Part shown: positions 33,394-45,713 of the stretch, piece after piece
Numbering within the stretch: the first letter of the stretch is position 1
Layout: the number at the start of each line of letters is the position of its first letter
Source of the DNA: Lentimicrobiaceae bacterium
GTDB taxonomy: Bacteria > Bacteroidota > Bacteroidia > Bacteroidales > F082
DNA length: 64,000 nucleotides
Assembly (NCBI GenBank): GCA_002708315.1
Contig: PANC01000025.1
Span: 1-64,000, forward strand
Reading direction: 5' to 3'
The notes under the pieces: generated by a model
Told to the model about the DNA's origin: nothing
Seen by the model: the letters and a program-made list of their open reading frames with translations, nothing else
The model's database searches: none
Translations under genes and position numbers: made by a program

Positions 33394-34089
33394 CTAATAA
33401 ATATTGATTGGCAATTCTTTTTGTAAAATTATCTCTTGTGGTGATACTTTAGCTTGCATGGCGATTACTTCAACCCCTTCTGATATTGCTCGTAATAGAC
33501 CACTATTATATTTTGGATCAATTGATTTTGCTATTCCAAAAGTATCTACATCTGTCCTTTGAATTATATAAAGCATTACAGCTCTAATACCTGACCTTTT
33601 AACTTCCACTAATGTTTTTAAGTGCTTTAACCCACGACTGGTAACAGCATCTGGGAAAAGAGCATAATTTTCTGATTTCATTGTCACATTTTTGACTTCT
33701 ATGAAGCATTTCTCAGTGTCATTCTCCGCATAGATATCAAATCGACTATCCGAAAATTTAACTTCCCTTTTCGCAAAATTATATCCGGCTAATTTATCTA
33801 TACTATTATTGGTAATACCCTCAAACGCGAGCTTGTTTGGCATTAATGTATTTACACCAACCCAATCTCCATTAATATGAATCATTTCCCAAGTAAATTT
33901 TGTCCTTCGGGAAGGATCATCATTTGGTGTTAGGTATACGCTTGCTCCAACTTCTATACACGATTTCATGGAACCTGAATTTGTGCAATGTGCTGTTATA
34001 ATATCACCATTATCCAAAGATATATCTGCTAAAAATCGCTTGTATCTTTTTATTAATTTTCCATGTACTAGCTCAGTATCAAAAATCAT
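33394..34089 (-). CDS. sfsA: DNA/RNA nuclease SfsA
   Basis: 231 aa; KRYKRFLADI, AHCTNSGSMKSCIEVGA, FIEVKNVTM, FPDAVTSRGLKHL. Confidence 0.95.
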   Translation of the reverse strand: MIFDTELVHGKLIKRYKRFLADISLDNGDIITAHCTNSGSMKSCIEVGASVYLTPNDDPSRRTKFTWEMIHINGDWVGVNTLMPNKLAFEGITNNSIDKLAGYNFAKREVKFSDSRFDIYAENDTEKCFIEVKNVTMKSENYALFPDAVTSRGLKHLKTLVEVKRSGIRAVMLYIIQRTDVDTFGIAKSIDPKYNSGLLRAISEGVEVIAMQAKVSPQEIILQKELPINIY

Positions 34090-34142
34090 AAGTGCAAATG
34101 TATCTATTTTACTATTTTCGTAGAAAATACATATAATTAATT

Positions 34143-34964
34143 ATGAATAAAAGAGATTGGAAATCCATTTATGATTTTGAGGAAATAAAACTTGAAAAAT
34201 GGAATCACATAGCAAAATTAACCATTAATAGGCCAAGATATTACAATGCATTCACTCCAACCACAACAACAGAAATGGCCGCGGCAATGGATATGCTAAG
34301 AGAAGATCAAGATATATATACAATAATTATAACTGGAGAAGGAGAAAAGGCATTTTGTAGTGGTGGCGACCAAAATGTTAAAGGAAAAGGAGGTTATATT
34401 GGAAAGGATGGTATACCAAGGTTAAATGTTCTTGATGTACAACGTAAAATAAGGTCAATGCCCAAGCCTGTAATTGCAATGGTAAATGGTTTTGCAATAG
34501 GTGGAGGGCATGTGTTACATGTTGTATGTGACCTTACTATTGCAAGTGAAAATGCAATTTTTGGCCAAACTGGACCAAAGGTAGGAAGTTTTGATGCGGG
34601 GCTTGGTTCATCGTATCTTGCAGCTATTGTAGGACAGAAAAAAGCAAGAGAAATTTGGTTCCTAAATAAACAATATAGTGCTGAAGAGGCAATGGATATG
34701 GGACTTGTTAATATGGTGGTGCCACAAAACAAACTTGAAGAAGAGACAATTCAGTGGTGTTTGACAATGCATAAACGCAGTCCAATGGCACTTCGAATGA
34801 TTAAACTTGGAATGAATGCAGAATTAGATGGTCAAATAGGTCTACAAGAATTTGCTGGGAATGCAACATTATTATATTACCTAACAGATGAAGCTCAAGA
34901 GGGTAAGCACGCATTTTTAGAAAAAAGAGATCCTGATTTTCACAAGTACCCAAAATTTCCATAA
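34143..34964 (+). CDS. menB: 1,4-dihydroxy-2-naphthoyl-CoA synthase
   Basis: Crotonase fold: [52 protein letters not shown]. Confidence 0.95.
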   Translation: MNKRDWKSIYDFEEIKLEKWNHIAKLTINRPRYYNAFTPTTTTEMAAAMDMLREDQDIYTIIITGEGEKAFCSGGDQNVKGKGGYIGKDGIPRLNVLDVQRKIRSMPKPVIAMVNGFAIGGGHVLHVVCDLTIASENAIFGQTGPKVGSFDAGLGSSYLAAIVGQKKAREIWFLNKQYSAEEAMDMGLVNMVVPQNKLEEETIQWCLTMHKRSPMALRMIKLGMNAELDGQIGLQEFAGNATLLYYLTDEAQEGKHAFLEKRDPDFHKYPKFP

Positions 34965-34968
34965 ATAA

Positions 34969-35871
34969 ATGAGAAAATTGCGCTCATGGATTAAAGCATT
35001 TAGGCTCAGAACTTTACCTTTGGCTCTGGCCAGTATATTTATGGGTAGTTTTCTCGCTATCAGTTCCCATTACTATAACGTCAAGGTTATAATTCTTGCA
35101 ATAGTAACAACATTATTTCTCCAGATACTTTCAAACTTGGCAAATGACTATGGAGATGGTGTAAAAGGAACTGATAATAAAAATCGGATTGGACCTGAAA
35201 GGTCATTACAAAGTGGTGATATCTCGGAAAAAGAAATGAGAAATGGAATAATTATATTCGTGCTACTTTCATTGCTATCAGGTATATGGTTAATTATTTA
35301 TTCTCTTGGAAACAAATGGGTTTTAGGGACGTTATTTTTAATGCTAGGCTTGGGGGCAATTGCTGCATCAATTAAATACACAGTTGGTAAAAATGCATAT
35401 GGGTACTCCGGCTATGGTGATCTTTCGGTATTTATTTTCTTTGGACCTGTAGCAGTTCTTGGAACATGCTACCTTGCAAGTAAATCCATAAATTTATGGT
35501 CAATACTGCCAGCAATTTCTATGGGTCTGTTCTCATCAGGGGTGTTAAATATAAATAACATGAGGGATATGGAAAATGATGCAGATTCAGGTAAAAATAC
35601 CTTAGCACTTATTCTCGGGTATAAATTTGCCAAGTTTTATCATTTAAGCATAATAATAACTGCAATGTTTCTTTTAGTAGCTTATTCTATTATTACTTAT
35701 GAAAGTTTATGGCAGTTTATATACATACTTATATTTCCAATCATCATAAAGGATATTATATCCATTAATAAAATAATTGATAAATCAATGTTAGATCCGT
35801 TCCTAAAAAAACTGGTATTGTCCACTTTGGGAATATCAGTATTTTTTGGGTTAGGCATACTATTAATGTAA
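34969..35871 (+). CDS. menA: 1,4-dihydroxy-2-naphthoate polyprenyltransferase
   Basis: UbiA family: LRTLPLALASIFMGS, NLANDYGDGVKGTDN, NNMRDMENDADSGKNTLA. Confidence 0.93.
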   Translation: MRKLRSWIKAFRLRTLPLALASIFMGSFLAISSHYYNVKVIILAIVTTLFLQILSNLANDYGDGVKGTDNKNRIGPERSLQSGDISEKEMRNGIIIFVLLSLLSGIWLIIYSLGNKWVLGTLFLMLGLGAIAASIKYTVGKNAYGYSGYGDLSVFIFFGPVAVLGTCYLASKSINLWSILPAISMGLFSSGVLNINNMRDMENDADSGKNTLALILGYKFAKFYHLSIIITAMFLLVAYSIITYESLWQFIYILIFPIIIKDIISINKIIDKSMLDPFLKKLVLSTLGISVFFGLGILLM

Positions 35872-35902
35872 GCTCATAAAAAATAGACTAACAACTTATA
35901 AA

Positions 35903-35935
35903 AAAAGCCACCCCGTGTTAGGGATGGCTTTTATA
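35903..35935 (-). terminator. Rho-independent terminator downstream of groEL (possibly bidirectional with menA)
   Basis: AAAAGCCATCCC / GGGGTGGCTTTTTT stem with flanking A and T tracts. Confidence 0.8.
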
Positions 35936-35954
35936 TTTTAGATGGTAGAATAAT

Positions 35955-37601
<1,647 letters not shown>

Positions 37602-37630
37602 TTAAATTTATTTATTATTTATTATTTTCT

Positions 37631-37909
37631 TTATATTATTGCTAGAATATCGGTCTCGCTCATTATAAGGTAGTTGTCACCTTCTACTTCGATCTCAGTA
37701 CCAGCATATTTACCATAAAGTATCCTATCACCGGTTTTAACAGTGAGTTGGTTATCTTTATCACCTTTGGAAACTGCAACAACAGTTCCTTGATTTGGTT
37801 TTTCCTTTGCCGTATCAGGAATAATAATTCCAGATGCAGTTTTTTCCTCTGCCATTGCAGGCTCTACCACTACTCTGTCACCAAGTGGTCTGATATTCAA
37901 TTTTTTCAT
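37631..37909 (-). CDS. groES: Co-chaperonin GroES
   Basis: 92 aa; [33 protein letters not shown]. Confidence 0.98.
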   Translation of the reverse strand: MKKLNIRPLGDRVVVEPAMAEEKTASGIIIPDTAKEKPNQGTVVAVSKGDKDNQLTVKTGDRILYGKYAGTEIEVEGDNYLIMSETDILAII

Positions 37910-37971
37910 GCGATTATTAATTTTTTAAACTTGTTATTATCTCTGTCACATACTATGCCAAACTGCAAAGC

Positions 37972-38020
37972 AAAAAAAAATGTCAGAATGTTTCTGCCTG
38001 ATTCATTCAGGGCTGACATT
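37972..38020 (-). terminator. Rho-independent terminator between secG and groES
   Basis: AATGTCAG...CTGACATT stem followed on the minus strand by a run of T. Confidence 0.7.
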
Positions 38021-38053
38021 ATGACATCTCTTAAATAAGTTTCTAGAAACTTA

Positions 38054-38398
38054 TTATTCAGGCTGAACTTCTTCCTGTGGAGGCGGAGCTTGAAAATCAA
38101 TAGGCGCAGTATTGTTCATACCATCAACCTTATCCATGATTTCAGATTTTTCAGCACCAACTACTTCATAATTACGTGGTATTACCATTGTAGCCGTTAA
38201 GCTGAGTATAAGCAATGCAATAGCTAATCCCCATGAAGCTTTTTCCAGAAAATCAGCAGTTTGTCTTACACCCATAAATTGTGATCCTGACCCCGTAAAA
38301 TTTGTTGCGAGTCCACCACCTTTGGGGTTTTGCACTAGGACGATTAATCCAAGAAGTATGCTAACTGCAAGTATAAGTATAGAAATAAAAATATACAT
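38054..38398 (-). CDS. secG: Preprotein translocase subunit SecG
   Basis: 114 aa; LIVLVQNPKGGGLATNF...VRQTADFLEKASWGLA. Confidence 0.93.
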   Translation of the reverse strand: MYIFISILILAVSILLGLIVLVQNPKGGGLATNFTGSGSQFMGVRQTADFLEKASWGLAIALLILSLTATMVIPRNYEVVGAEKSEIMDKVDGMNNTAPIDFQAPPPQEEVQPE

Positions 38399-38409
38399 TT
38401 CTCAATAAA

Positions 38410-39120
38410 TTATGTTTCCAATTCTTTTTCAGCCTTTTTAATAAGGGCTGCAAAGTAAATACTTTTTTCCGGATATTTCAAACTTAATTTACGATAAATT
38501 TTGATTGCCTTTTCATGATGTCCCTGATCATGGAAGATTTCTGCAAGTGTTTCACTTACAATATTTTCATTATCAACAATACTTTCCTTAGACTTACTTA
38601 AGGGATCATAGAACTCTGCCTTTGGTCTACTAATGGATGGTTGGTTTTTGATAAATTCATCAATAATCTGACTTCCCGATTTTAGATACCTTGAATTGAC
38701 GGCTGATTCCAACTTATCACTCTCTATCTCATGCTCATCTGGGTGCCTTTGAATTACATAATCTACTTCAGATGTGGATTCATCCTCAGGAATAACTGAT
38801 TTCGCATCGGAAGAAAATTCTTTCTCGTAAGATTCAGTTAACCTTAGGTCCTCCTCGTCATCTAACACAACCATTTGCGAATTTGATATAAGACTATCTA
38901 TTTGCTTTTTTAACAACCTACGACTACTAACATAAACAGCGGTAGTTTTAAGTTCTGAATCATATTTAACACTCTTCTCCTTGAACAGATTCATTGTTAA
39001 TAAGACCCTTGTTAACTGACAATATGGAAATTGTTCAACCAATCCATTGAGTTCGTTTACCGTTGAAGAGTTGAGAAGCTCAGGGTTATTAATTATTCCA
39101 ATGAATGCATCCTTGTTCAT
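38410..39120 (-). CDS. Hypothetical protein with TPR-like C-terminus
   Basis: ETLAEIFHDQGHHEKAIKIYRKLSLKYPEKSIYFA TPR pattern. Confidence 0.75.
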   Translation of the reverse strand: MNKDAFIGIINNPELLNSSTVNELNGLVEQFPYCQLTRVLLTMNLFKEKSVKYDSELKTTAVYVSSRRLLKKQIDSLISNSQMVVLDDEEDLRLTESYEKEFSSDAKSVIPEDESTSEVDYVIQRHPDEHEIESDKLESAVNSRYLKSGSQIIDEFIKNQPSISRPKAEFYDPLSKSKESIVDNENIVSETLAEIFHDQGHHEKAIKIYRKLSLKYPEKSIYFAALIKKAEKELET

Positions 39121-39124
39121 ATGT

Positions 39125-39640
39125 CTACCAATTAATTACAGCCTTATCAAAAATATCTTGCGCTATATTAAAACTCAGTTCATCAATAAGTTGTGATTTA
39201 ATGGAGTTGAAATCCGTTGTAGATTCGTAATCATAAAACTGTGTAAATTTTGTATCAAAATTTTTATCCGGCTCATACCTATTGCTAAACCTAGCATTTA
39301 CAGTTATTGTTAGTCTATTTTGAGCTGCAGTTTGATCTGCCTGAATGGCAACTGGAGTAATTTTATAATCTGTAATTTCTCCAGAAATGGCCAAATCTCC
39401 ATTTTTTTCTACCATTTCAAGGTTTGTTTGTCCAGTAAACTGATCACGTAATATATCTGTAAATATTGGACTTAGAGTTGGCTCAACCAGTAATGCTCGA
39501 TTTGGGAAAAATTGAACTGAAACAGTCTTTGCCTCAGGAGGAATACTTGCTCCAGTAAAAGAATACACTCCACAAGAAGTTATACTAGATATGATAGCAA
39601 CTGCTAGGACAATCAAAAAGTATTTAGCTTGCTTATTCAT
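39125..39640 (-). CDS. lptE: LptE-family LPS-assembly lipoprotein
   Basis: Lipobox SITSC; YSFTGASIPPEAKTVSVQFFPNRA. Confidence 0.85.
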   Translation of the reverse strand: MNKQAKYFLIVLAVAIISSITSCGVYSFTGASIPPEAKTVSVQFFPNRALLVEPTLSPIFTDILRDQFTGQTNLEMVEKNGDLAISGEITDYKITPVAIQADQTAAQNRLTITVNARFSNRYEPDKNFDTKFTQFYDYESTTDFNSIKSQLIDELSFNIAQDIFDKAVINW

Positions 39641-39643
39641 TTA

Positions 39644-40876
39644 CTATTTGATATTGTATTCTTTAATTTTTCTATAAAGAGTTCGCTCTGATATACCCAA
39701 CTCCTCAGCTGCATTTTTTCTTTTCCCTCTGTGCTTCTCAAGAGCCTTTTTTATCATCTCCCTTTCCTTGTCTTGCAGAGATAATGATTCCTCGATTATC
39801 TCAGAATGGTCAAAATCATTCAAATGGCCTGAGCTATCGTCAGTTGGATGAGTTATTTTCACAGATGGCTCATTATCCTTATCAGGAACTATAAGATCAG
39901 TTCCAAAATCCTTTACCAGTAATGCTTTTGTTTGCTCAATATTATCGTGATCATCACCCTTCTCTATTAACTCAAGCACAATCTTTTTTAAATCATTCAT
40001 ATCTTTCTTCATATCAAAAAGAACTTTGTATAATAATTCTCTTTCTGATATACCTTCTTCCTGATTCTTATATAATACAGGTAGTTCAGTTGTATTATCG
40101 TTGGGTAGATATTTTCTAAGAGTTTGCCCATCAACCAATTTTTCTCTTTCAATTATTGATATTTGCTCAGTAACATTCTTTAACTGACGTATATTTCCTG
40201 GCCAATAAAAATTCCTCAAAACAGTTTGAGCATCATCGGTTAAACGTATTGGTGGCATTCTGTATTTCTCTGCAAAATCTGTAGTGAATTTTCTAAAAAT
40301 AAGATGTATATCATCTTTTCTTTCTCGTAATGGAGGTATGTATACCGGAATAGTATTTAGTCTGTAGTATAAATCCTGGCGAAACTTACCTTCATCAATT
40401 GATTTGGGCAGGTTTACGTTACTCGCTGCGACTACCCTAACATTAGTTTTTATAACTTTTGAAGATCCAACTTTTAGGAATTCCCCTGTTTCAAGAACGC
40501 GTAATAACCTAACCTGCGTTGATAATGGCAGTTCTGCAACTTCATCAAGAAAAATTGTTCCTCCATCAACTACTTCAAAGTAACCTTTTCGGGCCTCATG
40601 TGCACCTGTAAAAGATCCTTTCTCATGTCCAAATAATTCTGAATCAATTGTTCCTTCTGGTATGGCCCCACAGTTAACTGCTATATAATTACCATGTTTA
40701 CGAGATCCAAATTGATGAATTATTTTGGGAAACACCTCTTTTCCTGTACCACTCTCACCTGAAATTAGAACAGTTAAGTCTGTTGGAGCAACCTGCATGG
40801 CAATATCAATAGCCCTATTTAGTAGGTCTGAATTACCTATTATTCCAAATCTTTGTTTTACCGATTGTACATCCAT
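39644..40876 (-). CDS. Sigma-54-dependent transcriptional regulator without receiver domain
   Basis: GESGTGKEVFPKIIH, GSFTGAHEARKGYFE, C-terminal Fis-type HTH NAAEELGISERTLYRKIKEY. Confidence 0.95.
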   Translation of the reverse strand: MDVQSVKQRFGIIGNSDLLNRAIDIAMQVAPTDLTVLISGESGTGKEVFPKIIHQFGSRKHGNYIAVNCGAIPEGTIDSELFGHEKGSFTGAHEARKGYFEVVDGGTIFLDEVAELPLSTQVRLLRVLETGEFLKVGSSKVIKTNVRVVAASNVNLPKSIDEGKFRQDLYYRLNTIPVYIPPLRERKDDIHLIFRKFTTDFAEKYRMPPIRLTDDAQTVLRNFYWPGNIRQLKNVTEQISIIEREKLVDGQTLRKYLPNDNTTELPVLYKNQEEGISERELLYKVLFDMKKDMNDLKKIVLELIEKGDDHDNIEQTKALLVKDFGTDLIVPDKDNEPSVKITHPTDDSSGHLNDFDHSEIIEESLSLQDKEREMIKKALEKHRGKRKNAAEELGISERTLYRKIKEYNIK

Positions 40877-40932
40877 CTGTGATCAGAAGTTATAATTCAT
40901 AAAAATAATTAAATATCCGTACCTCAAGTTAT

Positions 40933-43389
40933 CTAACGAAGCTGAGCGCTAAATTGTTGCTCCAATGATGATTGTATTCTTTTCATGGATTTATCAATAA
41001 CTTTATCCGTAAGAGTTTTCGATTCATCCTGCAAAATAAAAGACATAGCATATGATTTTTTACCTTCTGCAATATTTGAACCCTCATACACATCAAAAAG
41101 AGTAACATTTTTTAATATCTTCTTTTCAGCTGCTAGAGCAGCTTCCTTAAGGTCTATAAATCTTATATTATTATCGATTATTAGAGAGAGGTCTCTTTTA
41201 ACTGATGGAAATTTAGATACTGGTACAAATTCAACATCTGTAAATGTTGCATATTTTACAGCTAGTGTCCAGTTTATTATTGCACAATAAACTTCTTGAG
41301 ATATATCAAATTCTGAAAGTAATTTACTATTTACTTTGGCAACTTCAGCAATAGTTTTTTCATTCAAGTTATATTGCAGTGAGTAATCAAATATTTCACA
41401 TGCTTTATCTTGTAACTTTATGTTTTTAGGCATCCCAAGTTTAATAAATATACTATTTACAAGGCCTGTTAATGTCTGTAAATCAACCTTATTGGTAATA
41501 CTGCCCAGTTCGACCTGACTTTTTGATCCAGTTGCAAGTATCATAAGATTGTTTTCTTCATGATAATGTTTTACACCAGAATCAATCCCATGCTTGTGAT
41601 TTAAACTGTATGTTTTGCCAAATTCAAATACTTTAAGGTCCGTTGATTTACGATTTACATTATAAGATATGGTTTCTAAGCCACCAAATATCATGGACTG
41701 ACGCATACTATTCAAATCTCGGCTCAAAGGGTTTAGTAATTTAACGCTATCATCATCCCTAATAATATCTGATAATTCTGCATACTCTCCCTTTGTAAGA
41801 GAATTATTCATTATTTCTGTGAGGCCTTGAGATACTAAATAGTCAGCTATTGAATTATTTACTTTTTCCATATCAGGAAATGGCCTAGAACCTATTGAGG
41901 TATTAATTTTACCCGTAAGATCAATATTATTGTACCCATATATTCTTAGTACCTCTTCAATAATATCTACTTCACGCGTTACATCTACTTTAAATGTTGG
42001 CACAAGCAAACGCATTGATAATTCACTTGATTCCAAGACATCTATTTCAAGGTCTTTAAGTATCTTTTTGATAATTTCTCTATCTATATGTTTTCCTATC
42101 AAACGATCAACATTGGTTAAGTTAACATTTACCTCCCACGGGTTAATGATTTTAGGGTAAATATCTTTTATCTCGGAAGAAATATTGCCCCCTGCCATAT
42201 CAACTATTAAGTTAGATGCTCTTTTAAGAGCATAAATAGTAATATTAGGATCAGCACCTCTCTCAAATCTAAATGAAGCATCCGTTTGTAATCCGTGATG
42301 CTTTGATGTTTTTCTTATGTGTTTTGAGTCAAAATATGCACTCTCTAGGAAAATATCCACAGTACTTTTATCTACTCCCGATTTGATTCCACCAAAAACC
42401 CCAGCAATGCACATCCCATCGCTCGAATTACAAATCATTAAATCATTATCATCTAATTTTCTCTCAACATCATCAAGAGTTTTGAATGGAGTACCTCTCT
42501 CCATTTTTTTCACAATAATGCTATTCCCAGTTATCCCTTTAGCATCAAAAGCGTGCAATGGCTGACCCGTTTCATGTAAAACATAATTTGTAATGTCCAC
42601 AATATTATTAATTGGCCTTACCCCTATTGATTCAAGTTTAATTTTTAACCACTGGGGTGAATCATCTACTTTAACTCCTGAAATAGTAACTCCAGAATAC
42701 CTTGGACAGGCTTCCTTATCTTCAACACTTACATCAATGTTAAGACTAGTATTCGAAACACTAAAACTTTCAACCGATGGTATATTCAACAAATATTTAT
42801 TTGTGTTATAAAATCTGTTAAGGCCAGCAACTAAATCGCGGGCAGTTCCAATGTGAGAAGTAGCATCACTTCTATTGGGTGTTAACCCAATTTCAAAAAT
42901 AATATCCTCCTCTATTTTAAAATAGTCGGCAGCTGTTGTACCTACTACGGAATTAGCAGGAAGTACAATAATACCATCATGAGAACCACCTATACCTATC
43001 TCATCTTCCGCACAAATCATCCCTTCGGAAACTTCTCCACGAATTTTCGCCTTTTTGATTTTAAATGATTCTTCTTCCGAATATAATGTAGTGCCTACTG
43101 TTGCTACTACAACCTTTTGTCCTTTGGTAATATTAGATGCTCCGCATACAATTGGTAACAACTTCACTCCTGCGACATCAACTGTAGTTATGCTTAATTT
43201 ATCAGCATTAGGATGTTTTTTACATGAAATAACCTCACCTATTACTATGCCTTCAAGACCGCCCCTCACGGATTGGAATTTTTCCATTCCCTCAACTTCC
43301 AAACCAATGTCAGTAAGAATTTCTGACAATTTTTCAGGCTCAACATCAAGATTGATATATTGCTTTAACCAATTATATGATATCTTCAT
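40933..43389 (-). CDS. pheT: Phenylalanyl-tRNA synthetase beta subunit
   Basis: 818 aa; N-terminal tRNA-binding domain (KHPNADKLSITTVDVAG), GLTPNRSDATSHIGTARD, C-terminal FDX-ACB. Confidence 0.97.
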   Translation of the reverse strand: MKISYNWLKQYINLDVEPEKLSEILTDIGLEVEGMEKFQSVRGGLEGIVIGEVISCKKHPNADKLSITTVDVAGVKLLPIVCGASNITKGQKVVVATVGTTLYSEEESFKIKKAKIRGEVSEGMICAEDEIGIGGSHDGIIVLPANSVVGTTAADYFKIEEDIIFEIGLTPNRSDATSHIGTARDLVAGLNRFYNTNKYLLNIPSVESFSVSNTSLNIDVSVEDKEACPRYSGVTISGVKVDDSPQWLKIKLESIGVRPINNIVDITNYVLHETGQPLHAFDAKGITGNSIIVKKMERGTPFKTLDDVERKLDDNDLMICNSSDGMCIAGVFGGIKSGVDKSTVDIFLESAYFDSKHIRKTSKHHGLQTDASFRFERGADPNITIYALKRASNLIVDMAGGNISSEIKDIYPKIINPWEVNVNLTNVDRLIGKHIDREIIKKILKDLEIDVLESSELSMRLLVPTFKVDVTREVDIIEEVLRIYGYNNIDLTGKINTSIGSRPFPDMEKVNNSIADYLVSQGLTEIMNNSLTKGEYAELSDIIRDDDSVKLLNPLSRDLNSMRQSMIFGGLETISYNVNRKSTDLKVFEFGKTYSLNHKHGIDSGVKHYHEENNLMILATGSKSQVELGSITNKVDLQTLTGLVNSIFIKLGMPKNIKLQDKACEIFDYSLQYNLNEKTIAEVAKVNSKLLSEFDISQEVYCAIINWTLAVKYATFTDVEFVPVSKFPSVKRDLSLIIDNNIRFIDLKEAALAAEKKILKNVTLFDVYEGSNIAEGKKSYAMSFILQDESKTLTDKVIDKSMKRIQSSLEQQFSAQLR

Positions 43390-43522
43390 CCGTTTTGAAT
43401 TTCTAACAACCTACAAAAGTAATGATAATTGCTCATGGAATACAAATGATGTACTTCTCTTTTAATTTGCAATAATGCATAAATAAGATATGTATCAAAA
43501 TAATTTGTGAAAAAATATATGA

Positions 43523-45628
43523 TTAAGATATTCTTCCCCAATTTTGTTTTCCCTCTTTTATCTTATCCAACTGTTTTCTTAGTAACCTATTAGGGGTCTT
43601 ATCTAATGATGGGTCACGTTCAATAACCTTGATTGCTAGATTGCGAGTTAAAGTAATTAAATGTGTATCATGAATGAGCGATGCAATCTTCAAGTCAAGA
43701 ACGCCAGATTGCTGAGTTCCTTGCAAGTCGCCGGGACCTCTTAATTTAAGGTCAGCTTCAGCAATCTTAAACCCATCTGTTGTTTCAACCATTATTTCAA
43801 GCCTTTTTCGTCCCTCACTTGAAAGTTTATACCCTGAAATAAGCACACAATATGACTGATCGGCACCACGACCCACGCGTCCTCGTAATTGGTGTAATTG
43901 TGAAAGTCCAAACCTCTCTGCATTCTCAATTATCATAACACTTGCATTGGGAACATCCACTCCTACCTCAATTACTGTTGTGGAAACCATAATATCAGTT
44001 TTGCCTTCTACAAAACGTTGCATTTCAAAGTCTTTATCTTCAGCTTTCATTTTACCATGGACAACACTAACTTGATAATCAGGCATTGGAAAATCATGAA
44101 TCATATTGTGATAGCCATCCATTAAATTTTTCAAATCTACTTTCTCTGATTCACGTATTAGTGGATAAACAACATATATCTGTCGCCCTTGTTTTATCTG
44201 CTCCTTCATAAAACCAAGTATCCTCAGACGTTTACTTTCAAAAACATGAGTAGTGGTTACTGGCTTTCTTCCCGGAGGCAATTCATCAATTATTGATATA
44301 TCTAGATTACTATAAACTGTCATTGCAAGAGTTCTGGGGATTGGCGTAGCTGTCATTACCAATACATGTGGTGGAATAGAATTCTTTTTCCAAAGCTTAG
44401 CCCTTTGAGCTACTCCAAAACGATGTTGCTCATCTATAACAACAAATCCCAGGTTTTTGAATACTACAACATCCTCAAGAACTGCGTGTGTTCCTATTAG
44501 GAGATTTAATCTACCATCCTTTAGTTGAGTGTGTATTTCCTCTCGTTTTTTCTTTTTGGTAGACCCCGTAAGAAGTTCAATATTTACATTCAAACCGCCA
44601 ATTATCTTCTTGATACTATTAAAATGCTGTGTGGCTAATATTTCAGTTGGTGCCATTATACAAGACTGGACACCATTATCCATTGATATCAAAACACATA
44701 ACAAAGCCACAAGTGTTTTACCGCTACCAACATCTCCTTGTAGTAAACGATTCATCTGATAGCCTGTTCTCATGTCATATCTAATTTCCTTTATAACACG
44801 TTTCTGAGCATTGGTTAATTGGAAAGGAAGGTATTCATTATAAAATACATTAAGGTTATTTCCAACTGTTTTAAATATTTGACCTTTAAACCTATGACTA
44901 ACAGAATTTTTATCTTTAATCAGCTGAAGTTGTATAATTAAAAGCTCCTCAAATTTCAGCCGCTCTTTAGCCTTCTCTATTATTTGGGTCTCACCAGGAA
45001 AATGTATATTAACTAAAGCTTTCTTCCTTGAAATAAGATGATAATTTTCTAAAATATATTCTGGCAAGGTCTCAAACAATGATTCTGTGCATTGGGATAT
45101 TAACTCCTTTTGAAGTTTACTTATACCCCTGCTACCTAATCCAACATTTTTCAGTTTCTCTGTGGAGCTATAAATACCCTCCAATCTTTGTCCACTTACA
45201 CTAAAATCACTTTCTTCAAAATCCTCAATTTCAGGATGAGCAAAATTGAACTTATTTTTAAATACAGATGGCTTCCCAAATATTATATATTTTTTTCCAG
45301 GAACAAATCTATTCATCACCCATTGTAGACCTCGAAACCAAATTAATTCAATACTTCCTGTATCATCAGAAAATGTGGCGGTAACAAATCTAGCTCTTTT
45401 ATCTCCAACCTTTGTTAAGTTGCTTACTGTACCCACCAACTGGAAATAAGTATTGTCTGTAACAATATCGCTTACCTTATATATCTTACTCTTATCTACA
45501 TATCTAAATGGAAAATAAGTAATAAGGTCATTGAAGATATATATACCCAATTCTTTCTTAAGCAAATCTGCCTTTTTAGGACCGACACCCTTCAAATAGG
45601 TTATTTTGCTATCAAGAATACTTTCCAT
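43523..45628 (-). CDS. recG: ATP-dependent DNA helicase RecG
   Basis: 701 aa; LLQGDVGSGKTLVALL, VIDEQHRFGVAQR, MTATPIPRTLAMT, QLRGRVGRG. Confidence 0.98.
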   Translation of the reverse strand: MESILDSKITYLKGVGPKKADLLKKELGIYIFNDLITYFPFRYVDKSKIYKVSDIVTDNTYFQLVGTVSNLTKVGDKRARFVTATFSDDTGSIELIWFRGLQWVMNRFVPGKKYIIFGKPSVFKNKFNFAHPEIEDFEESDFSVSGQRLEGIYSSTEKLKNVGLGSRGISKLQKELISQCTESLFETLPEYILENYHLISRKKALVNIHFPGETQIIEKAKERLKFEELLIIQLQLIKDKNSVSHRFKGQIFKTVGNNLNVFYNEYLPFQLTNAQKRVIKEIRYDMRTGYQMNRLLQGDVGSGKTLVALLCVLISMDNGVQSCIMAPTEILATQHFNSIKKIIGGLNVNIELLTGSTKKKKREEIHTQLKDGRLNLLIGTHAVLEDVVVFKNLGFVVIDEQHRFGVAQRAKLWKKNSIPPHVLVMTATPIPRTLAMTVYSNLDISIIDELPPGRKPVTTTHVFESKRLRILGFMKEQIKQGRQIYVVYPLIRESEKVDLKNLMDGYHNMIHDFPMPDYQVSVVHGKMKAEDKDFEMQRFVEGKTDIMVSTTVIEVGVDVPNASVMIIENAERFGLSQLHQLRGRVGRGADQSYCVLISGYKLSSEGRKRLEIMVETTDGFKIAEADLKLRGPGDLQGTQQSGVLDLKIASLIHDTHLITLTRNLAIKVIERDPSLDKTPNRLLRKQLDKIKEGKQNWGRIS

Positions 45629-45667
45629 TACATTCGTTTATACAAAATTACCGAATTAAAAGACATA

Positions 45668-45702
45668 AAAAAACCCCTCATTACTGAGAGGTTTTGTGTT
45701 TT
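45668..45702 (-). terminator. Rho-independent terminator downstream of gldN
   Basis: AAACCTCTC/GAGGGGTTTTTT-like stem with T-tract on minus strand. Confidence 0.65.
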
Positions 45703-45713
45703 TTAATTAACTC

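Noticed and set aside
34394-34732. 112 aa ORF antisense to menB
   Set aside because: Antisense shadow of a highly conserved gene
37910-38053. Possible CIRCE/HrcA operator upstream of groES
   Set aside because: No TTAGCACTC-N9-GAGTGCTAA; the inverted repeat present (AATGTCAG/CTGACATT) with T-tract fits a secG terminator
43055-43465. 136 aa ORF antisense to the pheT 5' end
   Set aside because: Antisense shadow extending into the intergenic gap; no domain or ribosome-binding context seen
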